Assembly: GCA_019801415.1 (NCBI GenBank)
Contig: JAHVJD010000003.1
Location: 186,001-250,000, forward strand
DNA from: Nocardioides marinus
Lineage (GTDB): Bacteria; Pseudomonadota; Alphaproteobacteria; Rhodobacterales; Rhodobacteraceae
Direction of reading: 5' to 3'
DNA: 64,000 nt
The notes beneath the pieces are model-generated. The model had not been told where the DNA came from. It ran no database searches and saw only the letters and a list, made by a program, of their open reading frames with translations. The translations under genes and the position numbers were made by a program. Below, one piece after another: positions 18,192 through 28,136 of this stretch (position 1 is its first letter; every line of letters starts with the position of its first letter).

Positions 18192-18216
18192 AGCGGTCCC
18201 CGAGGGGGCCGCTTTT
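18192..18216. terminator. Terminator between convergent grpE and mutS
   Basis: A 9-bp stem (AGCGGTCCC / GGGGCCGCT, one G-U pair) with loop CGAG, followed by TTTTGTTTT on the plus strand. It ends 4 bases from the mutS stop. Confidence 0.75.
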
Positions 18217-18219
18217 GTT

Positions 18220-20850
18220 TTACCTGGCGGCTTCCTTGAGCTTGTAGAGCGCTTCCAGTGCTTCACGCGGGGACAGATCGTCCGGATGGATGCCGTCCAG
18301 GAGTTCCAGCACCGGCGACGGCGCAGCGCTTGGCTTGGGCTGTGGTGGTGGCGCGGCGGCAAACAGCGGCAGGTCGTCGATTTGCACCTTGCCGCCACCC
18401 TCCCGGCTGCCTTTTTCCAGCATGTCCAGCACGTCGCGGGCGCGCGCCACGACCGAGGCCGGCAGCCCGGCCAGCTGCGCCACCTGCACGCCATAGGAGC
18501 GATCGGCTGCGCCCTTGCGGACCTCGTGCAGGAAGATGACCTCACCTTCCCACTCTTTGACCGCAACGGTGGCGTTGTCGACGCCCTCCAGCTTGGCAGC
18601 AAGTTGGGTCAATTCGTGGTAATGGGTGGCAAACAGGGCGCGGGACCGGTTCACCTCATGCAGGTGTTCCAGGGTCGCCCAGGCGATCGACAAGCCGTCG
18701 TAGGTCGCGGTGCCGCGGCCGATTTCATCGAGGATCACCAGCGCCCGATCGTCCGCCTGGTTCAGGATGGCGGCGGTTTCGACCATTTCCACCATGAAGG
18801 TGGAGCGCCCGCGCGCGAGGTCGTCCGAGGCGCCGACGCGGCTGAACAACTGGCTGACGATGCCGATATGCGCGCGCTCCGCCGGCACGTAGCTGCCCAT
18901 CTGCGCCAGCAGGGCAATCAGCGCGTTCTGCCGCAGGAAGGTCGATTTACCCGCCATGTTCGGGCCGGTCAGCAACCAGACCGCGGCCCCGTCATCGGCG
19001 CTGAGATCACAGTCGTTGGCGACGAAGGTCTCGCCGCCCTGCTGGCGCAGGGCTTGCTCGACCACCGGATGACGGCCGCCTTCCACGTGGAACGCGCGGC
19101 TGTTGTCGACCTGCGGGCGGGTCCAGCCTTCGCCGCGGGCCAGATCGGCCAGCGCGGTCAGAAGATCCAGTTCGGCAAGGGCGCGGGCGGCGGTATTCAA
19201 CTGCGGGGCTGACGCCAGAATTGCGTCTGTCAGCCTTTTGTAGAGCCGCTTTTCAATCTCCAGAGCCAGGTTGCCCGCGTTCAGGATGCGGGTCTCGATC
19301 TCGCTCAGCTCCACGGTGGTGAAGCGCACCTGGTTGGCGGTTGTCTGGCGGTGGATGAAGGTCTCGTTCAGCGGCGGCGACATCATCTTGTCCGCATGGG
19401 TCGCGGTGGTTTCGATGAAATAGCCCAGCACGTTGTTGTGCTTGATCTTCAGCGAGGCAACGCCAGCCTGTTCGGCATATTTCTGCTGCATCGCCGCGAT
19501 GACGCCCCGCCCTTCGTCGCGCAGGGTGCGAGCCTCGTCCAGCTCCGGATCATATCCTGCGGCGATGAAGCCGCCATCGCGCGCCAGCAGCGGCGGGTCG
19601 GCGATCAGGGCGGCGTCCAGAAGGGAGAGCAGATCATCAAACCCTTGCAGGTCGGCAATCGCCGCGCTCATCAGCTGTGGCAGGTCCTGGTCCCTGCAGC
19701 GGTCGACGATCTGTTCCGCCTGCGCGAGGCCGTTGCGGATGGCGGCAAGGTCGCGGGGACCGCCACGTTCCAGTGCCAGTCGCGACAGGGCGCGATCCAG
19801 GTCCGGGGTCTTGCGCAATGCATCGCGAAGATCCCGGGCCAGCTGGCTGTGCTCCACCACGTGGTCCAATGCGGACAGGCGTCGGTGGATGACATCCTGG
19901 TTGCGCGAAGGGCTGGACAGCCGTTGCTCCAGCAGTCTGGCGCCACCGGGAGTGACGGTGCGGTCCACCACGGACAGCAGCGAGCCGGCACGGCCACCGG
20001 AGAGTGATTTCGTCAACTCAAGGTTGCGACGGGTTGCTGCGTCGATCTGCACCACCCGGTCCTGCGCCTCCTGCTGCGGCGGTTGCAGCAGCGGCAGTTT
20101 GCCCTTCTGGGTGATCTCCAGGTAATCGATCAGGGCCCCCATTGCGGACACTTCGGCGCGGGTAAACGTGCCGAAGCCATCCAGCGCGCTGACGTTGAAC
20201 AGCGTACAGATGCGCTTCTCGGCCGCGGTGCTGTCAAAGCTGGCCTTGCCCAGCGGCGTGAGGGGGATCTTGTATTCATTCGCCAGCGGGCGGACCGTAT
20301 CCAGTGCAGGCCCGTCGGCGACCAGCAGCTCGGACGGGGCCAGTCGTGCAAGCTCGGGGGAGAGGCGCACGCGGGCGATCGGCATCACGTGAAATGCGCC
20401 GGTCGAAATATCCGCCCAAGCCAGCGCGGCTTCCTCGCGCAGCTCGGCATAGGCGACCAGAAAGTTGTGGCTGCGGGCCTCCAGCAGGGAGTCTTCGGTC
20501 AGGGTGCCCGGGGTTACCAACCGCACCACGTCGCGCTTTACGACCGATTTAGACCCGCGTTTCTTGGCTTCTGCGGGGCTTTCCAGCTGTTCCCCGACCG
20601 CCACCCGGAACCCTTTGCGGATCAGCGTCAGCAGGTAGCCTTCGGCGGCGTGGACCGGCACGCCGCACATGGGGATGTCCTCCCCGTTGTGTTTGCCACG
20701 TTTGGTCAGGGCGATGTCCAGCGCCTCGGCGGCGTTGATGGCATCGTCAAAGAACATCTCGTAGAAATCGCCCATCCGATAGAACAGCAACGCATCCGAA
20801 TGCGCTGCCTTGATTTCGAGATACTGCGCCATCATGGGCGTAACGGTCAT
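18220..20850 (-). CDS. mutS: DNA mismatch repair protein MutS
   Basis: 876 residues, full length. Recognises mispairs and recruits MutL. The mismatch-reading F29-Y-E31 lies in RMGDFYEMFFDDA. The connector and clamp domains follow. The ABC-type ATPase has Walker A GPNMAGKSTFLRQNALIALL near residue 626, Walker B ALVILDEIGRGTATYDGLSI and the signature STFMVEMVETAAIL. The C-terminus ends ALYKLKEAAR. The 263-base gap upstream separates it from divergent maeB. Confidence 0.97.
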   Translation of the reverse strand: MTVTPMMAQYLEIKAAHSDALLFYRMGDFYEMFFDDAINAAEALDIALTKRGKHNGEDIPMCGVPVHAAEGYLLTLIRKGFRVAVGEQLESPAEAKKRGSKSVVKRDVVRLVTPGTLTEDSLLEARSHNFLVAYAELREEAALAWADISTGAFHVMPIARVRLSPELARLAPSELLVADGPALDTVRPLANEYKIPLTPLGKASFDSTAAEKRICTLFNVSALDGFGTFTRAEVSAMGALIDYLEITQKGKLPLLQPPQQEAQDRVVQIDAATRRNLELTKSLSGGRAGSLLSVVDRTVTPGGARLLEQRLSSPSRNQDVIHRRLSALDHVVEHSQLARDLRDALRKTPDLDRALSRLALERGGPRDLAAIRNGLAQAEQIVDRCRDQDLPQLMSAAIADLQGFDDLLSLLDAALIADPPLLARDGGFIAAGYDPELDEARTLRDEGRGVIAAMQQKYAEQAGVASLKIKHNNVLGYFIETTATHADKMMSPPLNETFIHRQTTANQVRFTTVELSEIETRILNAGNLALEIEKRLYKRLTDAILASAPQLNTAARALAELDLLTALADLARGEGWTRPQVDNSRAFHVEGGRHPVVEQALRQQGGETFVANDCDLSADDGAAVWLLTGPNMAGKSTFLRQNALIALLAQMGSYVPAERAHIGIVSQLFSRVGASDDLARGRSTFMVEMVETAAILNQADDRALVILDEIGRGTATYDGLSIAWATLEHLHEVNRSRALFATHYHELTQLAAKLEGVDNATVAVKEWEGEVIFLHEVRKGAADRSYGVQVAQLAGLPASVVARARDVLDMLEKGSREGGGKVQIDDLPLFAAAPPPQPKPSAAPSPVLELLDGIHPDDLSPREALEALYKLKEAAR

Positions 20851-21113
20851 GCAAATTCCCCCGGTCCGTCTTTGCCCGACTTCTACAATGCAGGCAGGCC
20901 GAGGAAAACCCGGATGTGCGGGTGCGCAGACGCGGCAAGGAGGGTGGCGAATGACGGTGGATGGAGACGGAACTGCGGCAAAAAAGCAGGAAAATTCACA
21001 GGAGTTTCGCTGTTTTTATCTGAATTCCGAAGATAGAGATTCTTGAAACCCCGGATTGAGAGGCGCCCGACGCTGGGGTAAGACGAGGGCGTTGCGAAGA
21101 GGACTAGGACCAA

Positions 21114-23369
21114 ATGCCCAAAACAAAGATCACCGACGCAGAAGCACTGGCGTTTCACCTGGAACCGTCTCCCGGCAAATGGGAGATAAACGCAACTGTC
21201 CCGATGACCACCCAGCGCGACCTGTCGCTGGCCTACAGCCCTGGCGTTGCAGTTCCCTGTGAAGCGATCGCGGCCAATCCGGAGACCGCCTACGACTACA
21301 CCAACAAGGGCAATCTGGTCGCCGTGATCTCGAACGGCACCGCGGTTCTGGGGCTTGGCAACCTCGGCGCGCTCGGCTCTAAGCCGGTGATGGAGGGCAA
21401 GTCGGTCCTGTTCAAACGCTTTGCCGACGTGAACTCGATCGACATCGAGCTGGATACCGAGGACCCGGACAAATTCATCGAGGCCGTCAAGCTGATGGGG
21501 CCGACCTTTGGCGGCATCAACCTTGAGGACATCAAGGCGCCGGAATGTTTCATCATCGAGCAGCGTCTCAAGGAAGAGATGGACATCCCGGTGTTTCACG
21601 ACGACCAGCACGGCACCGCGGTGATCTGTGCGGCCGGCCTGATCAATGCGCTGCACCTGTCGGGCAAGAAGATCGAGGACGTTAAGATCGTCCTGAACGG
21701 TGCGGGTGCCGCCGGCATTGCCTGCATCGAACTGTTGAAGGCCATGGGGGCGCGGCACGAAAACTGCATCGTCTGTGATACCAAGGGCGTGATCTACCAG
21801 GGCCGCACCGAGGGCATGAACCAGTGGAAATCGGCCCATGCCATCACCACCGAGCTGCGCACGCTGGAAGAGGCAATGCGCGGTGCGGACGTCTTCCTGG
21901 GGGTGTCGGTCAAGGGGGCCGTGACGCAGGAAATGGTGAAATCCATGGCCGACAACCCGGTGATCTTTGCCATGGCCAACCCGGATCCGGAAATCACCCC
22001 GGAGGAAGCCCACGAGGTGCGCGTCGATGCCATCGTCGCCACCGGCCGGTCGGATTATCCGAACCAGGTCAACAACGTGCTGGGCTTTCCCTACCTGTTC
22101 CGCGGCGCGCTCGACATTCATGCCCGCGCCATCAATGACGAAATGAAGATCGCCTGCGCCCATGCGCTGGCCGCGCTGGCGCGTGAGGATGTGCCGGATG
22201 AGGTGGCGCTGGCCTATGGCAAGTCGCTGTCGTTCGGGCGTGACTACATCATCCCGACGCCGTTCGACCCGCGTCTGATCCACCGCATCCCGCCGGCGGT
22301 GGCCAAGGCGGGGATGGACACCGGCGCTGCGCGCCGTCCGATCGTGGACATGGATGCCTATGAACATGGTCTGCGCGGCCGCATGGACCCCACGCAATCG
22401 GTGCTGCGCGGCCTGAACGCACGGGCGCGGGCTGCCCAGTCCCGGATGATCTTTGCCGAGGGCGACGACCCGCGGGTGCTGCGCGCGGCGGTGATGTATC
22501 AGCGCTCCGGCTTCGGCAAGGCGCTGGTTGTCGGCCGGCCCGACGACGTGAAGGCCAAACTCGAGGAAGCCGGTCTGGGTGATGCTGCGCGCGAGCTGGA
22601 GGTGGTGAACGCTGCCAACACGCAGCATTTCGAGACCTACAAGGACTTCCTGTACGACCGGCTGAATCGCAGGGGTCACGACCGCAAGGACATTCACCGC
22701 CTGGTCGGCCGCGACCGGCATGTGTTCTCGGCGCTGATGCTGGCGCATGGGCATGGCGATGGCCTGGTGACCGGGGCAACCCGCAAGTCGGCGCATGTGC
22801 TGGACCGCATCAACCATGTCTTTGACGCCGACGCCGCGCATGGCGCTGCCGGGGTCACCGCGCTGCTGCACAAGGGCCGCATCGTGCTGATCGGCGATAC
22901 GCTGGTGCATGAATGGCCGGACGAGAACGATCTGGCCAACATCGCTGAACGGGCTGCCGGCGTCGCCCGCCACATGGGTCTGGAGCCGCGGGTTGCCTTC
23001 GTCAGCTTCTCGACCTTCGGCTACCCGGTGTCGGAGCGGGCCGAGAAGATGCACCGTGCGCCTGCGGTGCTGGATCAGCGCGGGGTGGATTTCGAGTATG
23101 AAGGCGAGATGACCGTGGATGTGGCGCTGAACGCCGCCGCGCAGGAGGCCTACCCCTTCCAGCGCCTGACCGGTCCTGCCAACATTCTGATCGTGCCGGC
23201 CCGGCACTCGGCCTCGATCTCGGTCAAGCTGATGCAGGAGATGGGCGGTGCCACGGTGGTCGGTCCGATCCTGTCAGGCATCGACAAGCCGATTCAGATT
23301 TGCTCGACGACCTCGACCGCAAATGACATCCTGAACATGGCGGTTCTGGCCGCCTGCAACATCGGGTGA
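21114..23369 (+). CDS. maeB: NADP-dependent malic enzyme (malic/phosphotransacetylase-like fusion)
   Basis: 751 residues. Decarboxylates malate to pyruvate and gives NADPH. The malic-enzyme half (1-430) has YSPGVAVPCEAIAANP, the metal- and substrate-binding FHDDQHGTAVICAAGLINAL and GAGAAGIACIELLKAMG. The second half (about 430-751) is a phosphate acetyl/butyryltransferase-like domain (FAEGDDPRVLRAAVMYQ, GVTALLHKGRIVLIGDTLVH). In characterised MaeB proteins this domain binds acetyl-CoA for regulation and is not an active transferase. AGGAC lies upstream of the ATG. The PfkB kinase gene follows after 6 bases. Confidence 0.95.
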   Translation: MPKTKITDAEALAFHLEPSPGKWEINATVPMTTQRDLSLAYSPGVAVPCEAIAANPETAYDYTNKGNLVAVISNGTAVLGLGNLGALGSKPVMEGKSVLFKRFADVNSIDIELDTEDPDKFIEAVKLMGPTFGGINLEDIKAPECFIIEQRLKEEMDIPVFHDDQHGTAVICAAGLINALHLSGKKIEDVKIVLNGAGAAGIACIELLKAMGARHENCIVCDTKGVIYQGRTEGMNQWKSAHAITTELRTLEEAMRGADVFLGVSVKGAVTQEMVKSMADNPVIFAMANPDPEITPEEAHEVRVDAIVATGRSDYPNQVNNVLGFPYLFRGALDIHARAINDEMKIACAHALAALAREDVPDEVALAYGKSLSFGRDYIIPTPFDPRLIHRIPPAVAKAGMDTGAARRPIVDMDAYEHGLRGRMDPTQSVLRGLNARARAAQSRMIFAEGDDPRVLRAAVMYQRSGFGKALVVGRPDDVKAKLEEAGLGDAARELEVVNAANTQHFETYKDFLYDRLNRRGHDRKDIHRLVGRDRHVFSALMLAHGHGDGLVTGATRKSAHVLDRINHVFDADAAHGAAGVTALLHKGRIVLIGDTLVHEWPDENDLANIAERAAGVARHMGLEPRVAFVSFSTFGYPVSERAEKMHRAPAVLDQRGVDFEYEGEMTVDVALNAAAQEAYPFQRLTGPANILIVPARHSASISVKLMQEMGGATVVGPILSGIDKPIQICSTTSTANDILNMAVLAACNIG

Positions 23370-23375
23370 TCCGGC

Positions 23376-24248
23376 ATGGCCCTCTTGAACCTGGGATCGA
23401 TCAACGCGGACATGGTCTATGCCATGCCGCATCTGCCGGCGCCGGGGGAAACCCTGGCCGCCGGTGGCTTGCAGAAGTTCCTGGGGGGCAAGGGGGCCAA
23501 TATGTCAGTGGCCGCCGCCCGCGCCGGCAGCGAGGTAAAGCACATCGGCGCGGTCGGGGCGGATGGTGTCTGGGCGGTTGAGCGGCTGGCCGACTATGGC
23601 GTGGATGTGGAGCATGTCGCCCGGCTGGATACGCCAACCGGCCATGCGATCATCGCGGTGGACCGGGACGGCGAGAACCTGATCATCCTCTATCCCGGGG
23701 CCAACCGGGAGCTGACCATGGCGCAGCTGGACCGCGCCTTTGCCCAGGCGGCGCCCGGTGACATCCTGGTCTTGCAGAACGAGACAAACCTGCAGGCCGA
23801 GGCGGCCGAGCGCGGCAAGGCGCAGGGACTGCGGGTCTGCTATGCGGCAGCACCTTTTGATGCGGCGGCGGTGCAGGCAGTATTGCCCCATCTCGACTTC
23901 CTGATCCTGAACGAGGTCGAGGCGGAACAGCTGCGGCAGGCCACCGGCAAGACGCCGGCCGACCTGGGGGTGCGCGACGTGATCATCACGCTGGGCGCCA
24001 AGGGCGCGCGGCATATCGACGGGGCCAGCGGCGCGGTGCTGGATGTGCCGGCCCTGCCGGTCACCGCGGTTGACACAACCGGCGCCGGCGACACCTTTAC
24101 CGGCTATGTTCTGTCGGCACTGGACCGGGGGCTTTCAATGGCCGACGCCATGGCAGAGGCCGCGCGCGCCGGCGCGCTGATGGTCACGCGGCGCGGCACC
24201 GCGGATGTGATCCCGACCCGTCAGGAAGTCGCCGACGCGCCGTTCTGA
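23376..24248 (+). CDS. PfkB-family carbohydrate kinase (ribokinase-like)
   Basis: 290 residues. Phosphorylates a sugar or nucleoside with ATP. The N-terminal sugar-binding GSINADMVYAMPHLPAPGET and GGKGANMSVAAARAG, and the C-terminal anion hole with catalytic Asp (AVDTTGAGDTFTGYVLSALD), are intact. The GAKGARHIDG region also fits ribokinase. Ribose is the likeliest substrate, but no ribose transporter or rbs regulator is nearby, so the substrate is open. It lies 6 bases after maeB. Confidence 0.88.
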   Translation: MALLNLGSINADMVYAMPHLPAPGETLAAGGLQKFLGGKGANMSVAAARAGSEVKHIGAVGADGVWAVERLADYGVDVEHVARLDTPTGHAIIAVDRDGENLIILYPGANRELTMAQLDRAFAQAAPGDILVLQNETNLQAEAAERGKAQGLRVCYAAAPFDAAAVQAVLPHLDFLILNEVEAEQLRQATGKTPADLGVRDVIITLGAKGARHIDGASGAVLDVPALPVTAVDTTGAGDTFTGYVLSALDRGLSMADAMAEAARAGALMVTRRGTADVIPTRQEVADAPF

Positions 24249-24311
24249 GCCGCAGATCCGCTCTTTTCTGGCTGTATGAAGATTGAAAGTTTTGGCCTCA
24301 CCTCATGGGGG

Positions 24312-24340
24312 CCTTTGCCGTCAATACCCACCGGCAAAGG
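24312..24340 (-). terminator. Hairpin at the msrA stop between convergent genes
   Basis: A perfect 9-bp stem (CCTTTGCCG / CGGCAAAGG) with an 11-base loop that includes the msrA stop codon. There is no T tract, so it is either a weak terminator or an mRNA-end stabiliser. Confidence 0.35.
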
Positions 24341-24986
24341 GGGCCGCGTCGCCCCACAGCTGGCGCACCCGTTGATCGCGCCCGCAGGCCTGGCGATAGC
24401 GTTTGTAGGCCGCAGCCTGCCGTTTCGGGCCAAAGCGGGTGAAGACTAGGCTGTCGCCCTTGTAATAGTCCTGATGATAGTCTTCGGCCCGGTAGAACCG
24501 GCTGCTGTCCAGAACGGGGGTGACGATCTTTTGCCCCAGTTCCGCCTGCGCCTGCGCGATCACCTCCTGCACCAAAGCCTTTTCAGCCTTGTTAGAGACG
24601 AATATAGCGGTGCGGTAGCTGTCGCCGCGGTCGCAGAACTGGCCGCCCGCGTCGGTGGGATCGACAGAGCGCAGGAACATCTGCAGCAGCTGTCGACGTG
24701 AGACTTTCGACGGATCAAACCTGATCTGAACCGCCTCGTAGTGACCGGTGTTGCCACCGGTCACGGATTTGTAGGTCGGGTTCTTGGTGCTGCCGCCGGT
24801 ATAGCCAGACACGGCCTCGGTCACGCCACGCACCGATTCAAAATCACTTTCGACGCACCAGAAACAGCCGCCGGCGACGGTCAGCGTCTGAGTCTCCTGC
24901 GCCTGCACGGGATGCGCCCGCGCCACGCAGCCCAGCACGATCAGACCCACCAGGGCCACGGATTTTATCTGGTTCAGAAACCGCAT
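24321..24986 (-). CDS. msrA: Peptide-methionine (S)-S-oxide reductase MsrA, exported
   Basis: 221 residues. Repairs oxidised methionine. The catalytic Cys41 lies in AGGCFWCVESDFE, with GYTGGSTKNPTYKSVTGGNTG and HYEAVQIRFDP typical of the family. A hydrophobic N-terminus (residues 8-29, ending HPVQAQ) marks export. VLGC at 17-20 is lipobox-like, so it may be a periplasmic lipoprotein or be cleaved after AQA. The resolving Cys is probably the one in YRQACGRDQRVRQLW. Convergent with the PfkB kinase. Confidence 0.93.
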   Translation of the reverse strand: MRFLNQIKSVALVGLIVLGCVARAHPVQAQETQTLTVAGGCFWCVESDFESVRGVTEAVSGYTGGSTKNPTYKSVTGGNTGHYEAVQIRFDPSKVSRRQLLQMFLRSVDPTDAGGQFCDRGDSYRTAIFVSNKAEKALVQEVIAQAQAELGQKIVTPVLDSSRFYRAEDYHQDYYKGDSLVFTRFGPKRQAAAYKRYRQACGRDQRVRQLWGDAAPFAGGY

Positions 24987-25093
24987 TCTTGCCTCCAGCT
25001 CCGGTTGCGGCCAGCCTGCCTGCGGGGGGCGGCGGGCTCAAGCCTCGGGCGGGGGGAGTCACCGATTGGTGATCGCAAGTGACCGGTGTCGGA

Positions 25094-25372
25094 TCAGCCG
25101 ATCAGCTTGCTGAGTTTCAGCGCCACGCCCATGTCGCCGGACAGCTTGATCTTGCCCATCATCACCGCGGTGGCCGGGTTCAGCTTGCCGGTCAGAAGCT
25201 TGGTCAGGTTCTCCGGGCTGAGCCGCAGGGTGCAATCGGTGTCGCGGTCTTCGGTGCTGGCGGTGCCATCGGCGAGAACAATCACCCCGTCGGCGCCGCA
25301 GTCAAATTTCAGCGAGCCGTCAAAGGGACGGTTTTGCAGATTCTTGCGGATGTCGGCTGCGATCTCTTCCAT
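25094..25372 (-). CDS. SCP2 sterol-binding domain protein
   Basis: 92 residues made of one SCP2-like lipid-binding domain: FDGSLKFDCGADGVIVLADG, DCTLRLSPENLTKLLTGKLN and the ending AVMMGKIKLSGDMGVALKLS. The fold binds lipids or acyl-CoA, but the partner is unknown in bacteria. The start is the ATG at 25372, chosen because GGGAGG lies eight bases upstream and the domain begins at once; an in-frame ATG further upstream lacks such a site. Confidence 0.85.
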   Translation of the reverse strand: MEEIAADIRKNLQNRPFDGSLKFDCGADGVIVLADGTASTEDRDTDCTLRLSPENLTKLLTGKLNPATAVMMGKIKLSGDMGVALKLSKLIG

Positions 25373-25454
25373 GCCCTGTACCTCCCTTGGCTGCAGCAAG
25401 GGTTAGGCAGGCTTGATACGCCGCTCAATCCTGACCCAGCGGGAGTTTCGCGGG

Positions 25455-25919
25455 TTACGTTGCGGAAAGAGCGTCTTGGGTCAGCGGGCAGGGCGCGCCG
25501 CCATAAAATGCATCCAGAACCTGGCTGCACTCGCCCGGCGCATCGGGCACGGCTGCAAACAGCGTCATGGAGGAGCGCAGCTTCTTCGCGTCCACCGCGC
25601 CGAGAACGGCAGCGGGATCACTGTCGGCGTGGGCCAGCATCAGCTGACAGACTTCCTGAAGCCGCGCGCGCAAAAGGTCGTGGTCGAGATAGGCCTTGGC
25701 CTCCGCGAGATCTTCGATCCCGTAGAGTTGTGCCATGTGGGATTTGCCCAGTTCGGCCAGCTGGGGAAAGACGAACCACATCCAGTGGCTCGTCTTTTTG
25801 CCGACGGCAAGTTCGCTCAGGACATCTGACCAGACAGTGTCCTGAGCCTCGACGAACATCTCCAGCTCTTCCGCGAAATCATCCTCGAAATCGCCGTCTA
25901 TGTCGTCGTACTCGCTCAC
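25455..25919 (-). CDS. DUF1810 family protein coupled to argG
   Basis: 154 residues. An acidic N-terminus (D/E-rich to about residue 20) precedes the DUF1810 domain with [41 protein letters not shown] and [13 protein letters not shown]. The function is unknown. The start overlaps the argG stop by 4 bases (ATGA), so it is translated with argG. Confidence 0.85.
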   Translation of the reverse strand: MSEYDDIDGDFEDDFAEELEMFVEAQDTVWSDVLSELAVGKKTSHWMWFVFPQLAELGKSHMAQLYGIEDLAEAKAYLDHDLLRARLQEVCQLMLAHADSDPAAVLGAVDAKKLRSSMTLFAAVPDAPGECSQVLDAFYGGAPCPLTQDALSAT

Positions 25920-27142
25920 TTCTTGATCCGGCGCTCGCGGGCGGCCAGCAGTTTCAGGCGCAGCGCGTTCAGCTGGATGAAGCCTGCCGCGTCCTTCTGG
26001 TCGTAGGCGCCTGCGTCTTCCTCAAAGGTCACATGGGCCTCGGAGTACAGCGAGTTGTCGGACCAGCGGCCAACGGTGTTGGCAGAGCCCTTGTACAGTT
26101 TCACCCGCACGGTGCCGGACACATGGGTCTGGCTGGCGTCGATCGCGGCCTGCAGCATTTCGCGCTCGGGCGAGTACCAGAAGCCGTTGTAGATCAGCTC
26201 TGCGTACTGGGGCATCAGCTGGTCTTTCAGGTGCATCGCGCCACGGTCCATAGTGATGGATTCGATGCCGCGGTGTGCTTCCAGCAGGATGGTGCCGCCC
26301 GGGGTTTCATAGATGCCGCGGGATTTCATGCCGACAAAGCGGCCCTCGACCAGATCCAGGCGGCCGATGCCGTGCTTGCGGCCGTACTCATTGAGCTCGG
26401 TCAGGATGGTTGCCGGCGACATTGCCTCGCCATTGATGGCGACCGGATCACCCTTCTCGAAAGTGATCTCGATGAATTCCGGCTTGTCGGGTGCGTCCTC
26501 GGGGTGGACGGTGCGCTGGTAGACGTAATCGGGCGCCATTTCCGCCGGGTCTTCCAGAACTTTGCCTTCCGAGGAGGTATGCAGCAGGTTGGCATCGACC
26601 GAGAAGGGGGCCTCGCCGCGCTTGTCCTTGGCGATCGGGATCTGATGCGCCTCGGCGAATTCCAGCAGCTTGGTGCGCGAGGTGAGGTCCCACTCGCGCC
26701 AGGGCGCGATGACCTTGATGTCGGGGTTCAGCGCGTAGGCCGCCAGTTCGAAGCGGACCTGGTCGTTGCCTTTGCCGGTGGCGCCATGGGCGACCGCATC
26801 GGCACCGGTGGCTTCGGCAATTTCGACCAGGCGCTTGGAGATCAGCGGGCGGGCAATCGAGGTGCCCAGCAGGTACAGACCTTCGTAAACCGCATTGGCG
26901 CGGAACATCGGGAAGACGAAGTCGCGGACGAATTCCTCGCGCACATCTTCGATGAAGATGTTTTCCGGCTTGATGCCCAGCATTTCCGCTTTCTTGCGGG
27001 CGGGCTCCAGCTCTTCCCCCTGGCCGAGATCGGCGGTGAAGGTGACAACTTCGCAGCCGTATTCGGTTTGCAGCCACTTGAGGATGATCGAGGTGTCGAG
27101 GCCGCCGGAATAGGCGAGCACAACTTTCTTGGGCGCGGACAT
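25916..27142 (-). CDS. argG: Argininosuccinate synthase
   Basis: 408 residues. Joins citrulline and aspartate with ATP in arginine synthesis. The PP-loop is [17 protein letters not shown] at residues 8-24. [15 protein letters not shown] binds citrulline and aspartate, and [20 protein letters not shown] and the C-terminal [19 protein letters not shown] complete the family pattern. DUF1810 is coupled downstream. argJ, a second arginine gene, is at 59.6 kb in a different operon. Confidence 0.97.
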   Translation of the reverse strand: MSAPKKVVLAYSGGLDTSIILKWLQTEYGCEVVTFTADLGQGEELEPARKKAEMLGIKPENIFIEDVREEFVRDFVFPMFRANAVYEGLYLLGTSIARPLISKRLVEIAEATGADAVAHGATGKGNDQVRFELAAYALNPDIKVIAPWREWDLTSRTKLLEFAEAHQIPIAKDKRGEAPFSVDANLLHTSSEGKVLEDPAEMAPDYVYQRTVHPEDAPDKPEFIEITFEKGDPVAINGEAMSPATILTELNEYGRKHGIGRLDLVEGRFVGMKSRGIYETPGGTILLEAHRGIESITMDRGAMHLKDQLMPQYAELIYNGFWYSPEREMLQAAIDASQTHVSGTVRVKLYKGSANTVGRWSDNSLYSEAHVTFEEDAGAYDQKDAAGFIQLNALRLKLLAARERRIKK

Positions 27143-27278
27143 GGAATTCCCTCTCAGGTCAGAACGACTGGGGCGTAGCGGGTTTTGGCTGAAAGAGCAA
27201 GGTTGTCCGGGGTTTTCTACCCCATGCGCTGCGTCTAGGGTGCGGACGATAGAAATTAATCATTTGGAGACGGCCGTA

Positions 27279-28052
27279 ATGAAAGGCTGGACTATTTTTA
27301 CGCATTCGGTGCGCATGGTGATGCGGAATTTGAATTACGCGGTCCGGATTGCTGCCGGGCCGGTGCTGATCGGGCTCGCGGTAGTGTACGCAATGCTGGC
27401 AAGCGCGGGGCTGCCGCTGACGCTAATCGCCGATCAGCAGGCGCTGTCGCAGGCGCTGGCGGCGGGCGGCTTTGGCCTGACGCTGCTGGTGGTGGTTCTA
27501 ATTGTTTTTGCGGTGCAGATCTGGGTGTTCGTGTCCTGGCACCGTTTTGTGCTGCTGGAGGAATACCCCAGCGGCCTGCTGCCAGCGTTCCGCGGGGACC
27601 GAATGCTGGCCTATTTCGGCAATGCGCTGCTACTTTTTCTTGTTGGCATGGCATTCTTGATTCCGGTCGCGGGCACTGCAGTGCTGGCCGCTGGAATCCT
27701 AGGCGAAAGCGGCGCAGCGGTAAGTGTGCTGGTCGCCATTCTGTTTTGCTTGTTTATGGCGGTGGCGATCTACCGTCTGACACCCATTCTGCCGGCAGCG
27801 GCAATCGGACAGCCGCTGAAGCTGCGCGATGCCTGGGACAAGACGCGGGGCACCACCACCACAATCGTGATGCTGGTGGTTCTTCTGGCGGTGTTCAACG
27901 TTCTGCTGCAAGTGGTTGTCGATCTGTCGATGGCGGTGTTTGCGCCGCTTGGAATCCTGTTCATGATCCTGGCAACGCTGGTCGCAACGCTGGTCAACGT
28001 CAGCGTCGTCACCACCTTCTATGGCCACTACGTGGAGGGGCGCCCGATCTGA
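27279..28052 (+). CDS. Uncharacterised six-span membrane protein
   Basis: 257 residues with about six hydrophobic spans (near 21-45, 64-88, 112-135, 138-160, 186-210 and 212-245). Between spans 4 and 5 lies the polar loop LPAAAIGQPLKLRDAWDKTRG, a pattern also seen in the membrane domains of YIP1/GDPD-type proteins. I do not recognise a named family with confidence. The ATG at 27279 has TTGGAGA upstream; the in-frame extension towards argG is not credible. Divergent from argG, and upstream of ilvA on the same strand. Confidence 0.8.
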   Translation: MKGWTIFTHSVRMVMRNLNYAVRIAAGPVLIGLAVVYAMLASAGLPLTLIADQQALSQALAAGGFGLTLLVVVLIVFAVQIWVFVSWHRFVLLEEYPSGLLPAFRGDRMLAYFGNALLLFLVGMAFLIPVAGTAVLAAGILGESGAAVSVLVAILFCLFMAVAIYRLTPILPAAAIGQPLKLRDAWDKTRGTTTTIVMLVVLLAVFNVLLQVVVDLSMAVFAPLGILFMILATLVATLVNVSVVTTFYGHYVEGRPI

Positions 28053-28136
28053 CCGGCGCTCCTGCTGACGGTATTCTTATGTATGCTTTAACCTCGCCCC
28101 TTGCCTTGGGGGCGGGCTTGCGCCACTGAATGGCGC

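Noticed and set aside
20883-23207. A 774-codon open frame antisense to maeB
   Set aside because: maeB covers it with two recognisable domains. The reverse reading has no known motif.
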